Assembly (NCBI GenBank): GCA_964411675.1
Contig: CAYPLR010000001.1
Coordinates: forward strand, 54,933-118,932
Reading direction: 5' to 3'
Origin: JAAYBG01 sp964411675
GTDB taxonomy: Bacteria; Bacillota_I; Bacilli_A; ML615J-28; CAG-698
DNA: 64,000 nt
Positions 26,594-34,097 of the stretch are shown here, piece after piece; positions within the stretch are counted from its first letter, which is position 1; every line of letters begins with the position of its first letter. The translations under genes were made by a program, and so were the position numbers. Below the pieces are notes generated by a model. That model was not told the DNA's origin. It saw only the letters and a program-made list of their open reading frames with translations, and searched no databases.

Positions 26594-28069
26594 ATGCGTG
26601 GTAGCGGAATTTTATTACATATTAGTAGTTTACCAGGTCCTTATGGAATTGGTACCGTTGGTAAAAGTGCTTATCAATTGATTGATTTTCTAGCAAAATC
26701 AGGTCAAAAATATTGGCAAGTTTTACCCCTTGGACCAACCTCTTATGGAGACTCTCCTTATCAAACTTTCTCAGCTTTTGCAGGGAATCCTTATTTTATC
26801 GATTTAGACACTTTAGTTGAAGAAGGCTATTTAGAAAAACAAGACTTAAAAACATTAACTTTAGTTCATAATCCTCATCGAGTTGACTTTGAGAGAATCT
26901 ATAAAACTCGCTTTCTTGTTTTAGAAAAAGCGTATGACCGCTTTACTAAGAAAGGTGATTTTAAAGACTTTACAAAATTTATTGAAGAGAATAAATTTTG
27001 GCTAGAAGACTATTCTCTATTTATGGCACTTAAATCGGTGAATGTTGAAGGAAACTGGTTTGGTTGGACCGAGTTACATCGTATAAGAGACAAAGAAACC
27101 ATGGATTGCTTTAAGAAAGAGCATCAAGAAAAGATTGAGTTTTGGTATTTTGTTCAATACAAATTCTTTGAACAATGGTTAAAATTAAAAAAATATGCCA
27201 ATAGTAAAGGAATTAAAATTATTGGTGATATGCCAATTTATGTCGCTTATGATTCAAGTGACGTGTGGGCAAATCCTAAATACTGGCAATTAGATGAGAA
27301 TCTTGTGCCGAAAGTCGTTGCGGGTGTACCACCAGATTATTTTGCTCGTACTGGACAATTATGGGGAAATCCAATTTATGATTATCAATTAATGGAAAAA
27401 GATGGATATTCATGGTGGATTAAGCGAATAAAAGAAGCGTTTAAAATCTATGATGTGGTTCGTATTGATCATTTCCGTGGATTTGAATCATACTATGCTA
27501 TCAAATTCACCGATAAAACGGCGGAGTTTGGTAAATGGATAAAAGGACCAGGAAACTCTTTGTTTCAAAAGATTAAACAAGCCTTAGGTAAATTAGAAAT
27601 TATTGCTGAAGATTTAGGATTCTTAACTCCTGAAGTTTATCAATTATTACATGATACAGGATACCCAGGAATGAAAATATTGCAATTTGGGTTTGATCCA
27701 AATGCTGATAGCGAGTATCTTCCTCATAATTATTCTCCAAACTCCATTGCTTATACAGGAACTCATGACAATAAAACACTAAAGGATTGGTTAGCATCGA
27801 TTACTGAGGAAGAAAAAGAGTTTTGTTTTGCCTATGCTAATATCAATAATGAAGAAGAAGCGGTTAATAAACTAATCAAATGTGTGCTCGCTTCTCCAAG
27901 TGAAACAGTAATTATTCCACTTGTTGATTATTTAGAGTTGGGTGAAGAAGCTCGTTTCAATATTCCTTCTACACTGGGTAATAATTGGGTTTGGCGTATG
28001 GATGAATCCGATTTAACAAAAGAACTTCAAGAAAGAATCTTAAAAAATACAAAGACTTATAAACGATAA
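26594..28069 (+). CDS. malQ: 4-alpha-glucanotransferase (amylomaltase)
   Basis: GH77 enzyme that disproportionates maltodextrins, transferring glucan chains and freeing glucose. The 491-residue length is standard for bacterial MalQ. Motifs: 'RGSGILLHISSLPGPYGIG' at the start, 'YWQVLPLGPT', 'SPYQTFSAFAGNP', 'VRIDHFRGF' (nucleophile Asp), 'IIAEDLG' (acid Glu) and 'TGTHDNKT' (Asp). It starts 4 bases after the glucosidase stop with little ribosome binding site, suggesting coupled translation. It ends the maltodextrin operon at a strong terminator. Confidence 0.95.
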   Translation: MRGSGILLHISSLPGPYGIGTVGKSAYQLIDFLAKSGQKYWQVLPLGPTSYGDSPYQTFSAFAGNPYFIDLDTLVEEGYLEKQDLKTLTLVHNPHRVDFERIYKTRFLVLEKAYDRFTKKGDFKDFTKFIEENKFWLEDYSLFMALKSVNVEGNWFGWTELHRIRDKETMDCFKKEHQEKIEFWYFVQYKFFEQWLKLKKYANSKGIKIIGDMPIYVAYDSSDVWANPKYWQLDENLVPKVVAGVPPDYFARTGQLWGNPIYDYQLMEKDGYSWWIKRIKEAFKIYDVVRIDHFRGFESYYAIKFTDKTAEFGKWIKGPGNSLFQKIKQALGKLEIIAEDLGFLTPEVYQLLHDTGYPGMKILQFGFDPNADSEYLPHNYSPNSIAYTGTHDNKTLKDWLASITEEEKEFCFAYANINNEEEAVNKLIKCVLASPSETVIIPLVDYLELGEEARFNIPSTLGNNWVWRMDESDLTKELQERILKNTKTYKR

Positions 28070-28098
28070 AAAATAAGAGTAGCAATACTCTTATTTTT
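28069..28098. terminator. Terminator after malQ
   Basis: Stem AAAAATAAGAGTA (28069-28081) / TACTCTTATTTTT (28086-28098), loop GCAA. It also serves the converging Ntn-hydrolase gene once the false gap is closed. Confidence 0.85.
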
Positions 28099-28139
28099 CA
28101 TTGGCGTGAAGATTTTTCTTTTTTACCCAAATAGTTTCT

Positions 28140-28239
28140 NNNNNNNNNNNNNNNNNNNNNNNNNNNNNNNNNNNNNNNNNNNNNNNNNNNNNNNNNNNNN
28201 NNNNNNNNNNNNNNNNNNNNNNNNNNNNNNNNNNNNNNN
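28140..28239. other. Assembly gap of 100 N, probably spurious
   Basis: The 55 bases before the gap (28085-28139) are identical to the 55 bases after it (28240-28294). This is the pattern of two contigs that overlap by one k-mer and were scaffolded with a fixed N spacer. No real sequence need be missing; deleting the gap and one copy gives continuous DNA. Confidence 0.9.
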
Positions 28240-28245
28240 ATACTC

Positions 28246-28965
28246 TTATTTTTCATTGGCGTGAAGATTTTTCTTTTTTACCCAAATAGTTTCTTCTGGT
28301 TTAATGACTAAAATGTCAATTGGACCACCGACAGTCTTTAGTCTATTTTGAAAAGACATAGTATCTGCTGTGGTTTTAATGGCAAATTCAGCAAAATTAA
28401 TAGCATCTTGAAGATTAAATAGATTCCAAGCAATATCAAATTGAGGAATTTCCACCATTTGATTCTCGCTTTTAGTAAATGTTTTTGTTAGTAATTTAGT
28501 AAGAATATCCATTTCTCCTTGCCAGATAGCACCTTGGTTAAAATTATCAAATTTTCGATATTTTTTTTCGAAGGTATTGACATCATAAAGCCTTTGTTCG
28601 TAGTGGCTTTTATTTTTTTGATAACCAACCACAAAGAAAACAGAACGTAGATTTGGGGCAACAACAGAGAAATGATCGAGAATCATTTGTGGCATTTCAT
28701 CAATTGGAGTATCTTTAGAAACTTTGTTTAGTAAAAATTCTTCAATAAAACCTGCAATAGGTCTTCCATTGATGGAAGAATCACCACAAGTAGCAAGACC
28801 AACTTTATTCGGGCATAAGAATGTTTTATTAGTCGTATCAGTAATATTAGTACCGATATGAACAATCTCTTTGTTTTCTGTTTTAATATTATTGTTATAA
28901 GTAGAACGACTATCACTTGCAAGAACAATTCATTCGTGAACATGAACACAAATAATTAATGACAT
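28246..28965 (-). pseudogene. Ntn-hydrolase (proteasome-like) family protein with an in-frame TGA at codon 12
   Basis: From an ATG at 28965 behind a perfect GAGGAGG site, the frame reads 'MSLIICVHVHE', then TGA (28930-28932), then 'IVLASDSRSTYNN' and on without interruption for about 227 residues to 28246. 'LIICVHVHE(G)IVLASDSR' is the N-terminal pattern of a bacterial proteasome-like Ntn-hydrolase group in which a Gly is expected where the stop falls; GGA to TGA is a single change. No ATG, GTG or TTG restores a normal start before the internal ATG at 28695. Since TGA is a stop elsewhere in this window, the gene is broken or the base is a sequencing error. Function unknown. Confidence 0.7.
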
Positions 28966-28984
28966 AATACACCTCCTCATCTTT

Positions 28985-29012
28985 ATTTTAACTTCTATTT
29001 GCAAATAGTCAA
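28985..29012 (-). promoter_or_regulatory. Promoter of the Ntn-hydrolase-like gene
   Basis: Minus-strand TTGACT (29007-29012), 16 bases, TAAAAT (28985-28990). An intact promoter and ribosome site argue that the gene decayed recently, if at all. Confidence 0.6.
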
Positions 29013-29025
29013 GAATAAAAAAACA

Positions 29026-29054
29026 TTGCAATCAAAAATTTCCTATGTTATAAT
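29026..29054 (+). promoter_or_regulatory. Promoter of the LRR membrane protein gene
   Basis: TTGCAA (29026-29031), 17 bases, TATAAT (29049-29054). Confidence 0.75.
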
Positions 29055-29065
29055 GGGAAAAAATA

Positions 29066-29079
29066 TGTGTAAGCGTTTT
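29066..29079. promoter_or_regulatory. LacI/CcpA-type operator downstream of the LRR gene promoter
   Basis: TGTGTAAGCGTTTT lies 12 bases after the -10 box; TGTAAGCGTTTTAA matches TGWAARCGYTWNCW at 13 of 14 positions. It resembles the pulA/CBM operators, linking this gene to the sugar regulon. Confidence 0.55.
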
Positions 29080-29104
29080 AAAAATATAAACAAAAGGAGA
29101 TTTG

Positions 29105-30655
29105 ATGAATAAGAGAACGATTATTGGATTAGGAATTACAGGTTTATTTTTATTGATATGGATTATTGGCCTATTCATGGGACAAAGAGTTCCAGAATCG
29201 AAACCGAGCGATAATGATTATATCTATACAGCCGTAACTGGAGGATATAGTATTAAAGCTGGAGAAAACTTTGTTGGAAATCAAGAAATATTTATCCCTA
29301 ATCAATATAATGATAAAGATGTCATTGCAATTGATAATTATGGTTTTGCAGATAGTAATTTAAGAGTTGTTTATCTTCCCCCAACAATAAAAAGAATAGG
29401 TGATTACGCCTTTGCTAACAACTCAGAGTTGGTTTATATGGAAATACCTGATTCTGTTACAATAGTGGGAAAAAGAATATTTGATGGGAGCATTTATAAT
29501 TCTACTTATTTACGTCTAGGAGCAAAAACAATCCCAAGCGGATGGAGTAGTGATTGGCGTAGTAATACTATTGATGGTGAAGAAGGATATGCTGCTTATT
29601 ATTCTACAGGCAACTTCTTAACGTATGAAAAAGTGAAAAAGCAAGTTATCAAGTATGATACACAATTATACGATGGCGACTCAGAAACAGTAATCGATTC
29701 AGTTACAGCTGGTGAAGCAATTAAAAAAGTAAAACAATATCAATTTTCTCGTGTGGAAATCATCCTAGAAAGTGGAGTAACAGGCTGGGTTGAATTAGGA
29801 GCTGTTTCGGTAAATTCAAGGCAAGGTATTTACATGGACGACGATTTAATAGCCTCAAGACTAAGAATGATGCCGTATCCAATCAATGAAAATTCCCCTT
29901 GGCTAGATGAAATTGAAAAAACGACTGATTTAAATCACAATCAGTACGTAAAAACAGTGGCAATACTATCAGGTGTTTATACTGATTTTGATCGTAGTAC
30001 TAAGTATAACTATGCATTAATTGAATATGCTCCAGGTGATTATGCTTGGATGCTCCTCCAGTCTTATCATATAGAGGTTCAAAAAGCAGCATTTTCTTTT
30101 GGACCTTTACGATATGCCTTGGCAAATATTATTGCTCGTAATGGTCATACAATGGGTATGTTTTTATTAATGATGGGCTTCTTTATATCTTTTAGCTTGA
30201 GTCTTTTCTTTTTACTACCAGAAGTAGGAAATCGAATTCAAAAGCTTCAAGGAAATGTTTTAATTTGGATTGCTCTAGCTTTGCAGTTAATTGTGTCAAT
30301 TATAGTAGGAACCACGATAGGAGATGTTTACTTCCTTCGTCAAGCAAATTTTGGTGCAGTTTTTATACTTGTAATTTTACTGATGCTTTTCCTAGAAGCA
30401 GTCTTATTATCAATGAATTACTACATGTATAAGAGTAGTTGGTGTTATCATTGTAATCTTTGGGAAGGTATTGAAGTAAAAAGTAGGGTTGTTGAAAAAT
30501 GGGAAGATAAAACCACAACGACAACCATAACCACAGATCAATTTGGGCATCGTGAAGAGGATGTAAAAGAAAATATACAATATCATGAAAGGAGAACCCA
30601 TCATTGTCAATGTCAAAATTGCGGTAATGATTGGACTTATGATAGCGTAATTTAA
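29105..30655 (+). CDS. Membrane protein with BspA-type leucine-rich repeats and a C-terminal zinc ribbon
   Basis: A 516-residue protein I cannot name. One N-terminal membrane segment (residues 5-26), then an external region with two or so LRR_5/BspA-like repeats ('GFADSNLRVVYLPPTIKRIG', 'DYAFANNSELVYMEIPDSV'), a beta-rich part that may include an SH3-like fold ('ESGVTGWVELGAV'), three C-terminal membrane segments (about 345-440) and a cytoplasmic tail with C-x2-C ('CYHC') and 'CQCQNCG', likely a zinc ribbon. The layout joins an outside recognition domain to an inside metal-binding tail. Start ATG 29105 follows AAAAGGAGA; an in-frame TTG one codon earlier is less likely. Confidence 0.6.
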   Translation: MNKRTIIGLGITGLFLLIWIIGLFMGQRVPESKPSDNDYIYTAVTGGYSIKAGENFVGNQEIFIPNQYNDKDVIAIDNYGFADSNLRVVYLPPTIKRIGDYAFANNSELVYMEIPDSVTIVGKRIFDGSIYNSTYLRLGAKTIPSGWSSDWRSNTIDGEEGYAAYYSTGNFLTYEKVKKQVIKYDTQLYDGDSETVIDSVTAGEAIKKVKQYQFSRVEIILESGVTGWVELGAVSVNSRQGIYMDDDLIASRLRMMPYPINENSPWLDEIEKTTDLNHNQYVKTVAILSGVYTDFDRSTKYNYALIEYAPGDYAWMLLQSYHIEVQKAAFSFGPLRYALANIIARNGHTMGMFLLMMGFFISFSLSLFFLLPEVGNRIQKLQGNVLIWIALALQLIVSIIVGTTIGDVYFLRQANFGAVFILVILLMLFLEAVLLSMNYYMYKSSWCYHCNLWEGIEVKSRVVEKWEDKTTTTTITTDQFGHREEDVKENIQYHERRTHHCQCQNCGNDWTYDSVI

Positions 30656-30662
30656 TCGATAA

Positions 30663-30701
30663 AAAAAGTCTTTGAAGAGGATAACCTTTCAAAGACTTTT
30701 T
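30663..30701. terminator. Bidirectional terminator, LRR gene / hydrolase gene
   Basis: Stem AAAAAGTCTTTGAA (30663-30676) / TTCAAAGACTTTTT (30688-30701) between converging genes. Confidence 0.85.
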
Positions 30702-31635
30702 ATTTTTGATATTTGTTTAAAAAATCACACAATGCTTGTTCACATTTTTCCTTTGCAACAAGATAACTCATTCCATGATCGGCATAATCAATGATATATA
30801 ACTCTTTATTATTATGATAGGTATTAAAATTTTCAATACTCATCCATGAAGGAACGACCACATCATCCGCACCATGAACAAACAAAATGGGGATGTTTCC
30901 TGTTTTAATAGCTTCCACTGTGGATTCTTTTCTAATATTAACTCCAGCAAAAACTTTTGCATAATAACTTGCCAGTAATAAAACAGGGAAAGCAGGAATA
31001 AAAACACGATGTAAAATACTCTTTAATAATTGATATGGAGAAGTAAAACCACAATCAGCAATAACTCCTTTTACATTCTGAGGTAAAGATAGACCTAAAG
31101 TCATTAATGCAGTACTTGCTCCCATAGAAACACCAGAAATAAAAATAGGAAGACTATCATCAAGTTCTTGGTTGATAAATTGAATCCAAGTAAGAAAATC
31201 GTATTTTTCTTTAATTCCCCAGGTAATAAATTTACCTTGGCTTCTACCATGAGCTCGTTGATCAGGAATTAAAATATTGTATCCTAAACTATAATAGTAT
31301 TGAAAAACACAAGAGAAATCACGTAAACTAGAACCACGATGTCCATGCATCAAGATAATAGTGCCTACTGCTTTTGGATGTCTTAAGAATCTTGCTACTA
31401 ATGTAAGATTATCAAAAGATGTAAGAGAAACATCTTGATAATTTTGTGATAAAAACCATTGAATGCCGTGATTTATTTGTTCTTGATAAGGTTTCAACTT
31501 CTTCAAAATGAAGGTTGGTTTCTCCAAAAATTTTGAGCGAACAAATGAAAGATAAAAAATTATAAATGAAAATAACAAGGTAATAATTACGAGAAAACAA
31601 AGAAAAATTCCTGTTCCTATCAATATTTCTCTCAT
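30700..31635 (-). CDS. Membrane-anchored alpha/beta hydrolase
   Basis: A 311-residue serine hydrolase with an N-terminal membrane anchor (about residues 5-30). The catalytic triad is visible: 'GVSMGAS' (nucleophile Ser), 'HGADDVVVP' (Asp) and 'DHGMSY' (His); 'MHGHRGS' gives the oxyanion-hole HG. It belongs to the COG1073 esterase/peptidase-like group common in Firmicutes. Substrate unknown. Start ATG behind a weak AGGTGAAA site. Monocistronic with its own promoter. Confidence 0.82.
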   Translation of the reverse strand: MREILIGTGIFLCFLVIITLLFSFIIFYLSFVRSKFLEKPTFILKKLKPYQEQINHGIQWFLSQNYQDVSLTSFDNLTLVARFLRHPKAVGTIILMHGHRGSSLRDFSCVFQYYYSLGYNILIPDQRAHGRSQGKFITWGIKEKYDFLTWIQFINQELDDSLPIFISGVSMGASTALMTLGLSLPQNVKGVIADCGFTSPYQLLKSILHRVFIPAFPVLLLASYYAKVFAGVNIRKESTVEAIKTGNIPILFVHGADDVVVPSWMSIENFNTYHNNKELYIIDYADHGMSYLVAKEKCEQALCDFLNKYQK

Positions 31636-31669
31636 TGTATTTCACCTCGCTTTCTCTTTTATTGTTGTT

Positions 31670-31698
31670 ATTATAACATTATTTAAGTTTGATGACAA
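31670..31698 (-). promoter_or_regulatory. Promoter of the alpha/beta hydrolase gene
   Basis: Minus-strand TTGTCA (31693-31698), 17 bases, TATAAT (31670-31675). Confidence 0.7.
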
Positions 31699-31720
31699 CC
31701 CATCATGAAAAATAAAGACC

Positions 31721-31749
31721 TTGTTATCTCATAATCGTAATGTTATAAT
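31721..31749 (+). promoter_or_regulatory. Promoter of the TIM-paralogue/LarA-like pair
   Basis: TTGTTA (31721-31726), 17 bases, TATAAT (31744-31749), then GGGAGGTAG before the ATG. Confidence 0.75.
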
Positions 31750-31790
31750 GAACTTGTTATTATTCATTATGATAATGGGAGGTAGTAGAT

Positions 31791-32612
31791 ATGAAACGAA
31801 TTTTTTTGAATTTAAAAAGATTTGATATTCCTCGAAAGAACCATGGTATCAATGATATTTTTAATCCGCGTAGATGGGGAAGAGCTATTGCTCGTTTACT
31901 AGAAGAATATGCCTATGAACATAGGGATATGGAAATTGTTGTTTTTTTCCCGGAAGGACATTTATTGAGAGCAAGCTATCAAAGTAAATACTTAGCAGTG
32001 GGGTGTCAGGGGGTCCATTACCAGGATGTAGTATCCGGAGGAAATTTTGGTACCTTTACAACGATACAAACAGCAACATCAGCTAAATCATTAGGAGCTA
32101 GCTGGGCATTGATTGGTCATAGTGAAGAAAGAAAAAAATATCAAGAAATTATTACCTGGGGGAAAGGAAATAATTATCAAGCAATTGACGAAATACTGAA
32201 CAAAGAAGTAGCATGTGCAGTCAATGCTGGTTTAAAAGTACTCTTTTGTATTGGAGAAACAGCAGAAGAACAAGAGAACAAATATGAAGTGTTGCAAAAG
32301 CAAATTGCTTTCGGATTAAAAGGAATTGATACTACTAACGTCGTGATTGCTTATGAACCTATTTGGGCAATAGGACCAGGAAAAAATCCACCAAGTAGTC
32401 AGTACATTACGGACATAGTAACATTTATCAAGAAAGAGTGTAATTTAGATATTGTTTATGGGGGAGGACTAAAATTAGAAAACGCAGCAGAATTAGCTAA
32501 AATTAAAGAACTAGATGGTGGCTTAATCGCTCTAACAAACTTTGGAGAAAATTTTGGCTTTCGTATAGAGGAATTTTATGCAATCGTTAATCGATATTTA
32601 GGAGAATCCTAA
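31791..32612 (+). CDS. Triosephosphate isomerase paralogue
   Basis: A 273-residue TIM-family protein. Active-site equivalents are kept: Asn/Lys in 'LNLKRF', His in 'IGHSEER' (about 109) and Glu in 'AYEPIWAIGPGK' (about 189). Differences from housekeeping TpiA are a longer N-terminal region ('NHGINDIFNPRRWGR'), loop 6 'GPGK' rather than 'GTGK', and 'YGGGLKLEN' in place of the usual 'YGGSV' phosphate loop. It is therefore probably an isomerase for a related sugar phosphate or a second TpiA. It ends one base into the start of the LarA-like gene (TAATG), so the two are coupled. Substrate not inferable. Confidence 0.75.
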   Translation: MKRIFLNLKRFDIPRKNHGINDIFNPRRWGRAIARLLEEYAYEHRDMEIVVFFPEGHLLRASYQSKYLAVGCQGVHYQDVVSGGNFGTFTTIQTATSAKSLGASWALIGHSEERKKYQEIITWGKGNNYQAIDEILNKEVACAVNAGLKVLFCIGETAEEQENKYEVLQKQIAFGLKGIDTTNVVIAYEPIWAIGPGKNPPSSQYITDIVTFIKKECNLDIVYGGGLKLENAAELAKIKELDGGLIALTNFGENFGFRIEEFYAIVNRYLGES

Positions 32613-34048
32613 TGAAGGTAAAATTTGAATATGGGGACAGTTTTATCGATGCTTTTTTACCAGATGAACTAACAGATGTTTTCATTCCTGGTGAAACAGT
32701 TTTAGATCCCCCAATCTTACCCAATATTTATGAAGCTACCAAGGAAGCGATTCTACATCCTTTAGGAATTGAGCCGATTCACAAACAAGTTAAAAAAGGC
32801 AGTAAAGTAACCATTGTTTTTCCTGATCGAGTAAAAGGTGGTTTTCAAGAAAATTCCCATCGTAAAACTAGTATTCCCATTATTGTTGATGAATGTATCA
32901 AAGCGGGAGTTCATATAGAAGATATTTTATTAATTTGTAGTAACGGTCTTCATCGGAAGAATACAGCTGATGAATGGGAAAGAATGCTAGGACCTAAAAT
33001 ATTCAACGAATTTTATCCTCGAGGGCAAATTATCAATCACGATAGTGAAGATAAAGAGCATCTTGTTGATTTAGGATATGAAGAACAGTTTCATGCAAAA
33101 GTAGTGATTAATAAATATGTATATGATTCTGATTTATGCGTATTGATAGGCCATACATTGGGAAATCCCTATGGAGGATACTCGGGAGGATATAAACATT
33201 GTGCAACAGGAATTACCAATTGGGAATCTATAGCTTCTCATCATAATCCTGAGGTTATGCATCATCATGATTTTTTACCTGTTTCTACTTCTTCAACAAT
33301 GAGGCAAAAGTTTGATGCTATTGGGAAGCATATGGAAAAAATGATGAAGAAAAAGTTCTTTACTTGTGATGCTGTTTTAGATACCTATCAACGTCAAATT
33401 GCTGTTTTTTGTGGGGAGACCTCCAAAGTACAACAATTGTCTTGGAAAATTGCTGATCAAAGAACCTATGTGAAGTGGGCAAAACAGAAGTACGCCATTA
33501 TGATTATTGGACTTCCTACCTCTTTTCATTACGGAAAAACAATGGGAACCAATGCGATTTTAATCAAACAGGCTATATCAGCTGAGATTATTCGTCACAA
33601 GCGTGTCCTGGCAGACAACGTAATTATCATTGCGGCTTGTTTATGTGATGGTAATTTTGGAGAAGAATTTCCTTCCTATCAAGAAACATTTGAAAAATTT
33701 CATTTAAAAGGAAATCCAATGCCTACCAAAGAAGAATTTATTAACGAAATGTATCGTCAAGAATTCATTGATCAATATCGATTTCATTATGCTTATCATC
33801 CATTTCATGCGTATTCTATGATGAGTTGTGGACAAATCATCAAAGAAGTAAACAGTATGGTATATATGGTAGGAGCAATGAGAGAAGATATTGCTCTAGG
33901 TTTGGGATTTATTAATAAAGCAACAATTGAGGGAGCATTAGAAGAAGCTTTCCATATTGTTGGTAAGAATGCAAAGATCTTAGCTTTACCAAAAGCATTT
34001 ACAACAGCTAGTGTTCATTTATGTTTAACAGATGAAAATAGTAAATAA
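32612..34048 (+). CDS. LarA-like (DUF2088) nickel-pincer-type racemase/epimerase
   Basis: A 478-residue member of the lactate-racemase superfamily. The N-terminal DUF2088 domain has 'VTIVFPDRVKGG' (equivalent of LarA 'DHTRP'), 'ICSNGLHRKNT', and 'NPYGGYSGGYKHCATGI' with the Lys that tethers the nickel-pincer nucleotide (about 194); the C-terminal domain has 'IIIAACLCDGNFGEEF' and ends in 'ILALPKAFTTASV'. LarA homologues racemise or epimerise 2-hydroxy acids. No LarB, LarC or LarE cofactor genes are in the window. It is coupled by one base to a TIM paralogue, an unusual pairing. AGGAGAATCC precedes the start. Confidence 0.75.
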   Translation: MKVKFEYGDSFIDAFLPDELTDVFIPGETVLDPPILPNIYEATKEAILHPLGIEPIHKQVKKGSKVTIVFPDRVKGGFQENSHRKTSIPIIVDECIKAGVHIEDILLICSNGLHRKNTADEWERMLGPKIFNEFYPRGQIINHDSEDKEHLVDLGYEEQFHAKVVINKYVYDSDLCVLIGHTLGNPYGGYSGGYKHCATGITNWESIASHHNPEVMHHHDFLPVSTSSTMRQKFDAIGKHMEKMMKKKFFTCDAVLDTYQRQIAVFCGETSKVQQLSWKIADQRTYVKWAKQKYAIMIIGLPTSFHYGKTMGTNAILIKQAISAEIIRHKRVLADNVIIIAACLCDGNFGEEFPSYQETFEKFHLKGNPMPTKEEFINEMYRQEFIDQYRFHYAYHPFHAYSMMSCGQIIKEVNSMVYMVGAMREDIALGLGFINKATIEGALEEAFHIVGKNAKILALPKAFTTASVHLCLTDENSK

Positions 34049-34050
34049 TA

Positions 34051-34079
34051 TTTAAATTCGTGTCCTCGTATAGTATAAT
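34051..34079 (+). promoter_or_regulatory. Promoter of dinB
   Basis: Weak TTTAAA (34051-34056), 17 bases, TATAAT (34074-34079). The -10 box lies in the loop of the inverted repeat at 34061-34092. Confidence 0.55.
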
Positions 34080-34092
34080 AAATACGAGGACA
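34061..34092 (+). repeat. Inverted repeat around the dinB -10 box and ribosome site
   Basis: Perfect 11-bp arms TGTCCTCGTAT (34061-34071) and ATACGAGGACA (34082-34092) flank the TATAAT. The right arm contains the dinB GAGGA site. It could be an operator, or a terminator-like hairpin for the larA transcript; TATTT follows. Confidence 0.75.
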
Positions 34093-34097
34093 TATTT

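Noticed and set aside
28085..28294. 55-base direct repeat flanking an N-run as a biological duplication
   Set aside because: The repeats abut the gap exactly on both sides and have a k-mer-like length, so an assembly artefact is far more likely.
28930..28932. TGA read as tryptophan (Mycoplasma-type code)
   Set aside because: alaS, citC, thyA and the TrmB-like gene end in TGA, three at ATGA overlaps, and TGG is the Trp codon in the genes I read. Homology also predicts Gly, not Trp, at this site.
28728..28949. Hydrophobic 73-residue ORF on the minus strand
   Set aside because: It is an alternate frame of the Ntn-hydrolase-like gene; composition reflects AT-rich codons and there is no ribosome site.
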